Part shown: positions 36,634 to 46,589 of the stretch, in pieces
How the letters are laid out: each line of letters starts with the position of its first letter
How positions within the stretch are numbered: position 1 is the stretch's first letter
Translations under genes and position numbers: made by a program
Notes under the pieces: model-generated
What the model was told of the DNA's origin: nothing
What the model saw: only the letters and a program-made list of their open reading frames with translations
Databases searched by the model: none
Assembly (NCBI GenBank): GCA_036346405.1
Contig: CM070558.1
Span: 2,728,001 to 2,792,000 of the forward strand
Source of the DNA: Phyllostachys edulis
Lineage: Eukaryota > Streptophyta > Magnoliopsida > Poales > Poaceae
Reading direction: 5' to 3'
Length of the DNA stretch: 64,000 nucleotides

Positions 36634-37461
36634 TTACTGCGATCGTACTTGTGAACAATGCGCAATTATAGGAACTAGAAAAGAAACTGTTTTCCCTGAA
36701 CCAGTATCTGTGGAGACAAGTAAGCTTCTATTAATTATTGATGCAGGGATGACTTGCATCTGCACTGGAGTAGGCATAATATATATCCTTCCATGAGAAT
36801 TTCTGCACAAGAAATAACTTGGCCCTAAGTTGAAGCCCAATGAACCCTGTGCAACCAACAACCTTTCTGAATTCCCTACCACCGCCAACTTCTGCAGGTT
36901 AGAAGAATTATCAACTAGCAGCCCCTTGATCAGTTGTCCTTGTGTAGGTGGTGGCCACGGTACCATCATACTCATGTCAAATCTTTCTTCGAGTACCTTG
37001 TGACCAGCAGAGTCCTGGTCAAGCACTGAATTGGTGATGACTGGTGGCACAGGACTGGAGACGATGATGTCGCTCAACTTGACGGTGATGGGTGGCGTCG
37101 GCAAAGAGACCACATAGTGGCCAGCAGGCTCAACAACATTGGAGGTGGTATCGAGGTTGACGTCGCGGCCGGCCTCGATCATACTATTCAGTGTGGCTAG
37201 TATCATCTCGCACAACTCCTGGACTGTCTTCTTTGGCTCCTCTGATGTCTCCTTGGGAGCCAATTCCTTGAGCTCATCACATGGGGCTTCTCGAGCTCCG
37301 GTGACAAGGGGAGTCGTTGTCGCGGCCGCTGAGGTGGTCGAGGTCGTGAGTGTCGCCGCTGCTGAGGTAGTCGCGGTCATCGACATGTCAGTGTGGTGGC
37401 TCGATCGATGTCGAACACTGTGGGCGCATCGCCACGACATCATCACTAGGGTCGGCCGCAT
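36634..37461 (-). pseudogene. Upstream part of the chimeric frame: helicase Q motif and Walker A
   Basis: 276 codons in the same reading frame as the 36612-35374 frame, separated by a single TAA. The last 50 residues are helicase: MPTPVQMQVIPASI (Q motif region) and STDTGSGKTVSFLVPIIAHC (motif I). After the stop, CISKRGPL continues the helicase. The first about 225 residues are Ala/Thr-rich, then VQELCEMILATLNSMIEAG and IIVSSPVPPVITNSVLDQD, of unknown origin, possibly a remnant of the element's own Gag or another captured exon. The helicase's usual N-terminal zinc-finger region is missing. Confidence 0.7.
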
Positions 37462-37829
37462 GTCTTGAGCGCCCGGCCAAAGGCAACCTTCATAGACGCA
37501 GCGCCCATGGGTGACATCTCGAGCCGCTCCGCGCCACGGCTCGTCGGAACCGAACTAAGCGCCTCGACATGGTCTCGCCTCTCGAGCACCACCACTTGCT
37601 CGCCCCATAAGCATCGAAGACACAGTGCGGCACCTCTTCATTCACCGGATACAACACATGACTCACCGTGACACGAAGAACTCCTCCCGGTGGCTTGGAT
37701 TTTCATCGAATAGGTGACGGGCACCTCCTCCATGGACACCTCCACTGCACTGATCCGGACACCGACCACAGCTACTACCACCATGAGTCGCCCACACCAT
37801 CTTCTTGCTCGAAATCCCACGAATCGCTG

Positions 37830-37841
37830 GCTCTGATACCA
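37830..37841 (-). other. Primer binding site (minus strand)
   Basis: Plus-strand GCTCTGATACCA is the reverse complement of TGGTATCAGAGC. It lies two bases from the right LTR and shows that the element is on the minus strand. Confidence 0.9.
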
Positions 37842-37843
37842 TT

Positions 37844-38211
37844 TGTTACGTACCCGATGTAAGAACTCTGATGCACACTCGGAACAATAACAAGATGAAC
37901 ACTGATGATCCAATACCAACATAATATACAAGTAGTTTGATACAACTTGGGAGAAATTAAGGGCTAGACTGGGAGAAGCAATTGGGGAAGAGGGAATCTA
38001 GAGGAAGGGATCTGGGGAAGAGGAGTGGCTGCAGGAAGACGGAGGTTGGGGAGAAACAGCTGGAGGAAAGGGGATAGCCTGGAGTATCTGTTCTTCCATG
38101 CCCTTGACTGCGGTCGTTCCCTCCCCTTTGTAACACAGACTCACTCCCCTTGGTTGCCTCTTGGCCCAAAGCCCACGACAAAGCCCAGCGAAGGCAGGCC
38201 GGTCCGTGACA
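37844..38211 (-). repeat. 5' LTR (element sense) of gene-capturing retrotransposon
   Basis: 368 bp, TGTTACG..CCGTGACA, with terminal inverted heptamers (TGTTACG against TGTCACG). It is near-identical to 34122-34453 in the first 250 bp. Confidence 0.85.
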
Positions 38212-38484
38212 AAGCTCGCCTCGAACGCGTTGTTGGCGCAGAGGATCTCATCGGTGAACGCCATATCGGCAATGTGCGAGGCAACAGGCGCTGATTTATC
38301 GGAGGTGGCGCTCTCCGTTGGCAAGGACCCCCACGTCGGTAGCCGATTCCTGAACACCGGCGTCAGGTTCGGGGGCTCGTGCTTCTAGAAGGATGTCCTG
38401 AGCCTGGTGTATGTCTACGAGTGCAACGGCCTCCCGGAGGCGACCGGCTACTAGCGGCAGGTGGTCTCCATGTCCATGAACGAC
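38212..38484 (+). pseudogene. UDP-glucose 6-dehydrogenase, piece 3 (catalytic Cys region)
   Basis: Resumes UGDH exactly where piece 2 stopped: KLASNALLAQRISSVNAIS, EATGADLSEVALSVGKDP, RFGGSCF (catalytic Cys codon 38380-38382), LSLVYVYECNGLPEATGY, MSMND. Two in-frame TAG codons (38386-38388 and 38452-38454) replace residues that are Gln or similar in the family. Both fit C-to-T change (CAG to TAG) or similar transitions. It ends at the insertion of the copia derivative. Confidence 0.92.
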
Positions 38485-38829
38485 TGTTAGTCACACCGGC
38501 TACTACACACGCGAGCACCTGGAACACTCACACGCACGTCTGGATAGCAAAACAGGAGACAAACATGCAAGACAATTTTGGTTTTTGGTGCTGCCGAACT
38601 ACACAACATTTTCTGATTTTTCTCTTCTTTTATTCAACGTGAAAGAGTAACGGAAAAACTAATCACTTCATGCAGCATCCATGCACAGCAATGCCCATGA
38701 CCCTGCAACGTGCTACATTACTGCCTAAGATGGCTATTCAACTCATGCAAAGAAACCGACACAATCAATGCCATGAAAGCAAAAACAGAAATCTATAAAC
38801 ACAAAAATAGCACACATGATTAATCAACA
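38485..38829 (-). repeat. Copia LTR (3' LTR in element sense)
   Basis: 345 bp, TGTTAGTCAC..TTAATCAACA on the plus strand. The adjacent plus-strand CACCCCCTAAACC (about 38832-38844) is the reverse complement of a polypurine tract. No second copy is found at the right end. Confidence 0.75.
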
Positions 38830-38837
38830 AACACCCC

Positions 38838-39458
38838 CTAAACCTTGATGCACTTTTTTTTGATCTCGATGATGCCGATCCTTGTGTGCAGCTCCTGAAA
38901 CTTGGCGCGGCCCAGCGCCTTCGTCAGAATGTAAGCTAGCTGCTCTTCGGTCTTGATGTACTCTATCTCAACTTTGCCGTCTTCAACGCATTCCCGAATA
39001 AAATGATATCGGGTGTCTATGTGCTTGCTCCGATCGTGGAACACCGGATTTTTGCTGAGGGAGATTACCGACTTGTCAACTTTGAGCATGACACTTGCTG
39101 CCTCTTTATTCTTCAAGTTGGCGAGTAAACGAGCAAGCCAGATACCTTGGCAAGCAGCCGTCGTCGCCGCGATGTACTAAGCCTCCCAAGAGGACAGTAC
39201 CACAACCTTCTACTTCTGAGATTGCCAGCTAATAGGGCTGCAACCGAGGAAGAAGAGGACACCCGTCGTGCTCTTGTGGTCGTCGACGTCGCTGGCCATG
39301 TCGCTATCGCTGTAGCCGACAAACCGTGGCTCCACCAACTTCTTTTGCGTAATGACAGCCATAGCTCCGCATATAAGCAATTTACCGGAGTATATGCTTG
39401 ATTGCCACGTGCCGCCTGGTGTCGCACCCCAACCGTGGCGGCACCGTGCATCGGCCAT
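38838..39458 (-). pseudogene. Copia RNase H domain
   Basis: Reads FVGYSDSDMASDVDDHKST, GVLFFLGCSPISWQSQK, then after frame changes LKNKEAASVMLKVDKSVISL, FHDRSKHIDTRYHFIRECVE and EQLAYILTKALGR. These are the standard RNase H and C-terminal tail of a plant copia Pol. The segment is broken by frameshifts around 39120-39210. Confidence 0.85.
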
Positions 39459-39789
39459 GCCGTGCCACCGAACACTAAGCCGCGGCGTCGCGCGGCGCCC
39501 CGCGTCGGGTCTTTACTACCGACGCCGGCGCCGCCACGCCGCCACGTCGCGCGTCGCGCCAACCGCGCCGCTTCGTCGCGCCACGCCGCACCGCCGTTAC
39601 CGCCGCCGCCATTAACGACGTCATGCGCGATTCAGCGCAAGAACCACCGTGCCTCGCACCTGCATGCGCCTGTCTCCCGCGCCCAATGCACGCCATGCTC
39701 TGCTGGCTCTCGCGTCCGAGCGGCCTCGCTGCCCCATGAACCGTCAGCCGCGTTGCGCTAGCTTCCGCAGTGCTTGGAAGTTCAGGTGC

Positions 39790-40242
39790 CGTACCTGGCA
39801 TGCCATTGCCACGCGCGTCGTCGTGCTGCGCGGATAGGCAGACCGGCTGTGCAATGCTGAGGTTGAGCACATAGAGCCAGTTGCGAGTGCGGTTTACCCA
39901 AGCAAGTATGCGACGCTGCCGGTCATGAATCGTGAGCATGCCGTCCTAGATGAGCGTCTGGTAGCCGTTCTCGTCGAGCTGCCCGAGACTCATTATGTTG
40001 TTGCACAGTCGTGGGACGCAGTACACCCTCGTCAACTCAAGGTGCTCCCCGTTCCGGCATGTGAGTAGGATAGTGCCACGCCCATGTTTATCTACCACCG
40101 ATCCATCGTTGAACCTGACGGAGCCAGTGACGCCCTCGTTCATCTCCGCGAAGTTTGCCTGGCACTCGGACATGTGATTGCTGGCGCCGGTGTCCAAGTA
40201 CCAAGCGTCGTCGTGGGTGCCCTCCTCGCACCCTAGATGCAC
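39790..40242 (-). pseudogene. Copia protease and pre-integrase domain
   Basis: WYLDTGASNHM is the aspartic protease active site (DTGA). After it come VYCVPRLCNNIMSLGQL and, after one stop, a pre-integrase-like stretch (RNWLYVLNLSIAQPVCL). The HHCC zinc domain and integrase core that should follow are missing. Confidence 0.8.
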
Positions 40243-41145
40243 CTACACGTGCACCTCGTTGAGCACCACATTAGTGTCCGCGCCCACAGATGCCTCGGTG
40301 AGCGTGCACACTTGCGCCATGAGAAGCGTAGGCTCGTCATCATCGGCTTGCATCAGGTGGGTCTGCTCGGTATGCTTTGGCTTGCGGCAGTCCCTAGAGT
40401 AATGCCCGTACTTATCGTAGTTGTAGCACTGGACCTGCGACATGTCACGACACGCACTGGACGAGCCACCGTCCTTGCCATCATGCCTGCCTTTGCTGCG
40501 TCCATGGCCATGTGGCTTTCCGCGATAACGGTTATCACCACCGGAGGAGCTGTCGCCTTGCTCCTTCTTCTTGGCGCGTGCGAGCCACTCCTCTTTAGTG
40601 AGGAGCAGACGCCCACTAGAGCCATCCGAGTCGTCGCACGCGTAGCGCTGCTCCTCTGATCGAAGCCGGCCAGTGAGCTCTTCGATTGACAACATGCTCA
40701 AGTCAAGTAGTATCTCGATCGAGATTGCCACCTGTGTATACTTGGGTGGCACAACATGAAGGAATTTCTTGATTACCTTTTCTTCTTCCAACGTGTCACC
40801 TAGGATCTCGAGATTGTTGATGAGTCCCGTGATCCTCATGGAGAAGTCATCCACCGACTCACCATCCTTGAATTCGATATTTTTGAATTCCTTGTGAAGC
40901 TTCTGTGCATTCGCCTTGCGAACGCGCTTGATGCCCATCTGCATCGTCTTCACGGCGTCCCACGCCTGATTGGCCATGTCCTTCACCGCTAGTGTGGACA
41001 GCATGTTTGGCGACACCATACGGAGGATGGTGGACAGCACCAATTTGTCGTCGCGGTAGTCAGCGTTGCCTGGTTTGATCGCTTCCCACAGGCCTTGTGC
41101 CTGCAGGTTCACCCTCATCACGAGGGCCCAGTCAGTGTAGTTCAT
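40243..41145 (-). pseudogene. Copia gag, minus-strand copy
   Basis: A 300-codon frame of the copia UBN2/Gag family: MNYTDWALVMRVNLQAQGLW, SMRITGLINNLEILGDTLEE, KFLHVVPPKYTQVAISIE. A Lys/Gly-rich stretch and a zinc knuckle follow, in which the second Cys is Tyr (CYNYDKYGHYSRDC). It is open to the end, so it was coding until recently, but upstream codons include stops (about 41145-41240). Its first about 325 bp plus the leader match the plus-strand copy to its right in inverted orientation. Confidence 0.85.
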
Positions 41146-41349
41146 CTACGTCAACGTGGAGTACACCAATCCACCCGTCTCCTTTACCACCCACTACATC
41201 ACGATCTCTTGGCTGCCGTTGCTGCTGGGTCCAGTCTCGCGACCGCCATTGCCACCAAGATTGTCCGTGCGAGTAGTGCTGCCGTCGCCTTGCACCCCAT
41301 CTTGGGGAGGAGACTTGGTATCGGAGCCGTGTAGCTTTGATCCTTGGCG

Positions 41350-41884
41350 ATGGCGTGCGATTGTTCACATTCTCCTACCAGGTCTCCTCCTCAAGATGGG
41401 GTGCAAGGCAACGGTAGCACTACTCGCACGGACAATCTCGGTGGCAATGGCGTTCGCGAGACTGGATCCGGTAGCAACGACGACCAAGAGATCATGATGC
41501 AGCGGGTGGTAAAGGAGACGGGTGGATCGGTGTTCTACCCCACACTGACGCGGATGAACTACACCGACTGAGCCCTCGTGACGAGGGTGAACCTGCAGGC
41601 ACAAGGCTTATGGGAGGCGATTGAACCTGGCAACACCGACTACTGCGACAATAGATTAGCACTGTCCGCCATCCTCTGTGTGGTGTCGCCGAACATGCTG
41701 TCCACGCTGGTGGTGAAGGACATAGCCAAGTAGGCGTGGGACGCCATGAAGACGATGCAGATGGGCGTCGAGCGCGTCCGTAAGGCAAATGCACAAAAGC
41801 TTCGCAAGGAATTCGAGGATATCGAATTCAATGATGATGAGTCGGTGGGCGACTTCTCCGTGAGGATCACAGAACTCGTCAACA
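41350..41884 (+). pseudogene. Copia gag N-terminal part, inverted plus-strand copy
   Basis: Starts at an ATG near 41350 (MACDCSHSPTRSPPQDGVQ), continues VVKETGGSVFYPTLTRMNYTD, then a TGA (41568-41570) where the minus copy has Trp, then NLQAQGLWEAIEPGN, MKTMQMGVERVRKANAQKL and FSVRITELVNN, where UGDH sequence resumes. A further stop lies at about 41731. A primer-site-like TTGGTATCGGAGC (about 41317-41329) lies upstream on the plus strand. Confidence 0.8.
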
Positions 41885-42245
41885 ACGACTACCAGAAGAG
41901 CCGGTTCGTGCACTACGTGGTGTCGTCCTTGTTCAACACGGTGGCAGGGAAGAAGGTGGCCGTTCTGGGGTTCACGTTCAAGAAGGGCACCGGCGACACG
42001 AGGGAGTCGCCGGCGATTAACGTGTGCAGGGGTTTGCTCGGCGAGAATGCTCAGGTGAGCGTGTATGACATGCAGGTGAGCGAGGAGCAGATACAAAGGG
42101 ACCCGGCGTCGGCTAGCCCGACAGCGGCGAAGGCGCAGGTGCGCGTGGCATGCACGCGCTGTGCATCCCAACCGAGTGGGACAAGTTCAGGATGCTTGAC
42201 TACCGAAGAATCTTCGACATCATGGAGAAACCGGCCTTCTATAGG
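41885..42245 (+). pseudogene. UDP-glucose 6-dehydrogenase, piece 4 (C-terminal domain)
   Basis: Continues from piece 3: NDYQKSRFVHYVVSSLFNTV, GKKVAVLGFTFKKGTGDTRE, SPAINVCRGLLGENAQVSVY and EEQIQRDPA. After a deletion of family residues and a frameshift come CIPTEWDKFRMLDYRRIFDI and MEKPAF. FKKGTGDTRE is the conserved UDP-sugar-binding segment (family FKKDTGDTRETPA). The last about 50 residues of the enzyme are lost where a copia LTR begins. In total the pieces cover nearly the whole enzyme in order. Confidence 0.92.
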
Positions 42246-43684
42246 ATCAAGGATAACCGACTAGAGGGGAGGGGGGGGGTGAATAGGAGGTTTTAAAACT
42301 TTTTGACTAATTAACAAATTAAGTCAATTACAAACTAAATCTAAACTAGATACAATTCCAGCTAAGCAATTCAACACAAGATAAATGCTAGAATTGTAAA
42401 TACAGAAATAGTAAAGACAAGAAATAACCACAATTGAGACAATGAAGTTTTTCCCGTGGTATCGAAGACTTGCCGGTCTTCACTAGTTCACATTGAGGAA
42501 GCTTGAACTAATCAAGCCGGCTCCACGAATTAAGCCTTCTCTCGATCACTAGTGGTTGTTTTTCCTCCGCTCTGGAGATGGCGAACACCAAGCCACTCAC
42601 AATTGGCACCGGGCCTCTTCACAATCCTTCTTAAAGAGATCACCATGCTACCACCATCAAGCCGTCTAGGTGTTTGGCAAAACACCAAGAGTAATGAATC
42701 GACGATCTTCGCTTGATGGCACACAAGTGCAATGGATCAATCTAGAATGAATGCACTTGAATTTGGCTCAACTACCTCACAATGAATGCACAAGTGAATT
42801 GTAAGTGTTGAGATGATGATCAAGGCTCTAAGGATGTTAAATGAAGTCTAGCATGCTATCCTTGAGCAAGTGGAGGTGTATTTATACCCCCACCAATAAA
42901 TACGACCGTTGGGGAGAAAATCCCTAACTTTCAGCAAAATACGGTACTACCGCCAACTATCATGCGGTACTACCGCATAGTAACAGCTATAACAGAGGCA
43001 TTAACTCTCTCTGACATAGCCGTTTAAACCGTAGAGCGGTACTACCGCCAACCATCATGCGGTAGTTCCGCTGGCCGGTCATACTGCACAATGAGAGCGG
43101 TACTACCGTTTTACAAAGGACCCAAAAGGGTACCTACTGGAAAATACGTACCACTGCAATTTCGGAATCACCGAGGTGTGGTAGTTCCGCTGAACAAATG
43201 CGGTCATACCACGCTGCGGTAGTACCACCAAATAAACTCCGGAACTACCGCTCCTAGGGTGAGCCACCGAACCAAAATGATGTCTCTCTGGATTTTACGC
43301 ATCGTAACTCATTTTGAACAACCAGTTGCGAGAGTACCGCACCACGATCTCGGTCGTATGCGAGCCAGTAGTATCGCTGACTTGACGTCAGTACTACCGA
43401 TTGTCCTGACAAAGCATAGTTGGTTTTCCAAATCAAATTCTAGGTGCATGCATTATTCTAAATTGATCCAAATGACACAAGAACATGCTAGCAAGCTACT
43501 AGTCATGATCCCTCTTAATAGTACGGTATTTAACCTAAAATTCGGTCTTCCATCCATTTCTCCCAAGACCGGTAAAACATAAAAAGGATCCTAGACTACT
43601 TGTACCTTATCTTTGAACCATATTGATCTTCATGTTGTCCTTTAACATGCATCTTCAAGTTATCAAACTCACCATTGGTTACAA
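42246..43684 (-). mobile_element. Copia (SIRE-like) LTR, minus strand
   Basis: The left end on the plus strand, GGATAACCGACTAGAGGGG followed by a G run and TGAATAGG, is the reverse complement of the TTCACCCCC..CTCTAGTCGG terminus common to SIRE/Maximus-type LTRs in grasses. The right end is probably ..CATTGGTTACA (43684), minus sense TGTAACC. The LTR body has repeated GCGGTACTACCGC-type palindromes (42935-43260). It truncates UGDH. No matching target duplication is visible. Confidence 0.6.
42935..43260. repeat. Dispersed palindrome array GCGGTACTACCGC
   Basis: At least eight variants of the short palindrome (GCGGTACTACCGC, GCGGTAGTTCCGC, GCGGTAGTACCAC) occur within 330 bp at irregular spacing. 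Comparable GGTCTGACCGG-type motifs occur in the related LTR at 62730-62950. Confidence 0.75.
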
Positions 43685-44173
43685 AATTCCTTTATACTAG
43701 AATGTGACCCGCACCATTGGCGCGGATATGTTCGATGGTAGGGAAGAGAAAAACAGATAATTTGTGTATGTGTTTTACAAATTAGAACTAACTAAAAGTG
43801 ATAGTTTAATAAAATGTAATCGAGCATGACAGTACCAAAGCAATTTGGCTCCATGATTCAAAGAACCATACCTATTGCATTGCTTTCACACAATACAATC
43901 CACCAAGGAACTCTTCTATCAACATAATATCTAACTTAAACACAATCAAATCAAATTAATAGCGAAAAAAACAATAATCTAAATGGCTATACTACAACAA
44001 AGGCATGGTTCCAAATTGTACAAAAACTATATACCCCCGTTCAACAAATTCACTAACCAACAAACCAGCCAACATATGCAAATCCAAACGTATCTAAACA
44101 GCGACCGAATCAAATGCCCTATGCTTTAGCATAAACCATAAAGGCATTCAAAAGTTGAAACATCAGTTCACTA

Positions 44174-45792
44174 TTATCCGCGCATTGTTTGTAATTTCAA
44201 TATCCGCGCTAAGGGCCTCCGCGTAGTGCCTTTCTTTCTTAGGATCATGCTCGAAAGGGCTCGAAAGGATTCATGACTGGCCCCTGCAATAACAGGGGCA
44301 CGAATAGGTGAGCCTAAGGCTTTAGAAGCAAAAAAAAAATGATGGGATTTTAGCCCTGTTGCAATAATGTGAATCATATGGGTTGCTCACTTGAAAAAGT
44401 TCATAATAGTGTTTATAGGCCCCGCTGTCCTTTATCTTGATCATATATCAATGTTCCGCCATACCAGCCATTCTCTAAATCTGCAGCTTTGAATGCTAGA
44501 TACTTGCATGATTAAGAGTAAGTAGAATTTCAAATATATCCCATGGTAGAGATTGTGGGCATGATGGAAAAACAATGACAACACTAAATCCACTTCAGTG
44601 ACAAAATGACAAAAAAGAACTATGGAAGCATCATTCACCAAGTCTTGCTAAGAAACATGATAATTTTTCCCTAGACTGATCGTTAACAAACTATTTTCTT
44701 TCTTTCTTTCTATATGATGTATACAGATGAGCAGTTAAGATTCCCCAATAGCAAGTAAACCCACATAACACAAAGAAATATATATCGTACAATATAATTA
44801 TGTTAGTGCTCATAGATTGATTAGATGCAAGGATAATTGTCCATCTTTTTTTTGTTGTGAATGCACCTAGCATTGTGTACGGTATATTGGCCAGACTCGC
44901 AAAATAGGAAACAAAAGTCTAGATAATACAAAAGAGATACAATGATTACTAATCTGTAGCAGCTTACTGAGTCAAAGAAAACAATCCAGTGCATTTTGTG
45001 TTCATGAGATGATTGAGACGGCAGACAAAGGCCGACATGAAAGCAAAACCTAATCTGTTGCAATAAAAAGTTGATCTGTAAGGATATTCACAAGAGCATC
45101 TTTTATCACCTCTCTATGCAATATATACAAAGAATGTTTATCTAGCTATCATGAAGACTTAAGGAACCATTCGGGAACCCTATTCAATATACCTCTGAAC
45201 CAACTCGGAAGCTGACATCATAATGAAGGTGTAGTTGGTGTGATGAGCAACTACACGAGCAACACGAGCAAGTATTTTTTTGACCTGTACATGTAATGGC
45301 AATAATACACATTCAACTTACAAAGAAGGGATCTCATCACCATATTCCAGCCCTCTTGGTAGCGAAGGGCCCCCATTATCAAAGCGCCATTGAGTTGAAA
45401 ACGAAGTGGTCTCGTTCGTGAAGTGCGTCTCTCTGGGTAAATCAACTATTTGTTTTAATGAGAAATTGTTATTAATAAATAAATCCATACACAGAGGGGT
45501 TTAATCATTTACTACATATGTTAGAGATACACAGAAGTTGCCATTCTAGTACAATTAAAAGGATCCACAGATATACCTCATTGCGACGTTCAATAGATCG
45601 GCCATTGTAGTTTGAAACAACAATAAAACGATCCGATCTTCTGTATCGATGGTCTGAACGATAATCTAAGCTAAAATCAACTTTAGCTGCTGCTGGATAC
45701 GACCTTCTCATGTGAGGACCAGTAGTAGAATATGAAGCAAGGTAATCTGGCCTTGGGCCAAAGATTTTGCTTTTGGTTCTTATTTTTCCCAC
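44174..45792 (-). pseudogene. Exon-like fragments of unrecognised genes
   Basis: Several minus-strand stretches read like exons: SPIRAPVIAGASHESFRALS (about 44260-44320), HFTNETTSFSTQWRFDNGGP with a GTAAGTT donor (about 45320-45420), and YPAAAKVDFSLDYRSDHRYR (about 45600-45700, rich in Arg, Ser and Tyr). The spaces between are AT-rich and intron-like. I cannot name the parent genes. They could be one gene captured with introns. Confidence 0.35.
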
Positions 45793-46242
45793 TACATGCC
45801 CTCGATGAATCTGGACTACTTGGCACCGCTTCTAACGCAGAAGAAGAATTTTCCCAAGAACAAATTTTGATGACGGAAAGTAAGGTCGCCACCTATGATA
45901 TTCACTTCCCAAAGGACATTGCTTCCTTAGAACATGCATGTGACCCAAGTGCGAGAGCATAGTTGGAATATGAAGACGTGCTTGATATTCTTGAGGAGAA
46001 GGAATTGTTTCAATCTTGATGAACAAAATTGTTAAGTTTGAATCTAGAGCATGTTATCCACGAATTGCATGTCTGTACTAAAACATACTTGTCTTTGCAC
46101 ATAGTTGCTAAACAAAAAAAATTGTTCGATGGCTATGTTAATCAAGTGTACATCTGAAGTGTAACGACAATAATTCTTTAGTACATTTTTGTATGTAACC
46201 TAATTGCTCTGATGGCTTCAACGATGACATGGTACCTTTTAG

Positions 46243-46585
46243 GTTCTTGAGAGTGGAGCACTTGTTTTGAGTGACAAAGGTGTTTGCTGTATCGATAAGT
46301 ATGATAAGATGTCTGATAATGCCCGAAGCACGTTACATGAGATCTATCTCATTGAATTATTCCACTACAATTTGCATGATTTGATTATCCATGTAGTGCT
46401 CAAATCTCTCTATCAAATATACAGGTGATGGAACAGCAGACGGTATCCATTGCTAAGGCTGGCATAATTGCGTCTCTAAATGCTAGAACATTTGTCCTAG
46501 CATGTGCAAACCCCACTGAATCAAGTTACAGTCCAAGGCTTTCTGTGATTGACAATATCCACCTTCATCAAACACTGCTTTCAAG
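46243..46585 (+). pseudogene. MCM4: MCM4 gene fragment (two exons)
   Basis: Exon A (46243-46341) reads VLESGALVLSDKGVCCID, then KYDKMSDNARSTLHE. Exon B (46425-46585) reads VMEQQTVSIAKAGIIASLNA, then RTFVLACANPTES and SPRLSVIDNIHLHQTLLSR. It ends at a GTAGG donor. This is the Walker B to sensor-1 part of the MCM AAA+ domain of replicative helicase subunit 4. The Walker B motif is IDKYDKM instead of IDEFDKM, so the catalytic Glu is lost, and the donor after exon A is mutated (GAG|AT). The intron between the exons is retained, so it was copied from DNA, not mRNA. Confidence 0.87.
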
Positions 46586-46589
46586 GTAG

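Larger units (their letters stand above)
34122..38211 (-). mobile_element. Gene-capturing LTR retrotransposon (TGTTACG family)
   Basis: 4.09 kb, flanked by AAGCT (34117-34121 and 38212-38216), a duplication of UGDH sequence. LTRs are 34122-34453 (3' LTR in element sense) and 37844-38211 (5' LTR). A tRNA-Met primer site next to the right LTR sets the minus orientation. The interior (34464-37829) shows no gag, protease, RT or integrase. It carries minus-strand fragments of a DEAD-box helicase, a PHT4-type transporter and an unidentified third protein. Such transduction is known for maize Bs1. A solo LTR of the same family lies at 7359-7729. Confidence 0.9.
38485..41884 (-). mobile_element. Rearranged Ty1/copia element with inverted gag
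   Basis: Inserted in UGDH with ACGAC on both sides (38480-38484 and 41885-41889). A left LTR and polypurine tract are present in minus orientation. The minus-strand body contains gag, protease, the pre-integrase domain and RNase H. Integrase core and most of the RT are replaced by a GC-rich stretch (39400-39790). The right end is not an LTR but a second partial gag on the plus strand, forming a head-to-head inverted duplication. Confidence 0.8.

Noticed and set aside
41344..41571. Small plus-strand gene next to UGDH
   Set aside because: It is the N-terminus of copia Gag in inverted orientation, stopped by TGA, not a host gene.
46243..46585. A real MCM4 gene
   Set aside because: Only two exons are present, the Walker B Glu is changed to Lys, one splice donor is lost, and no other MCM exons flank it.
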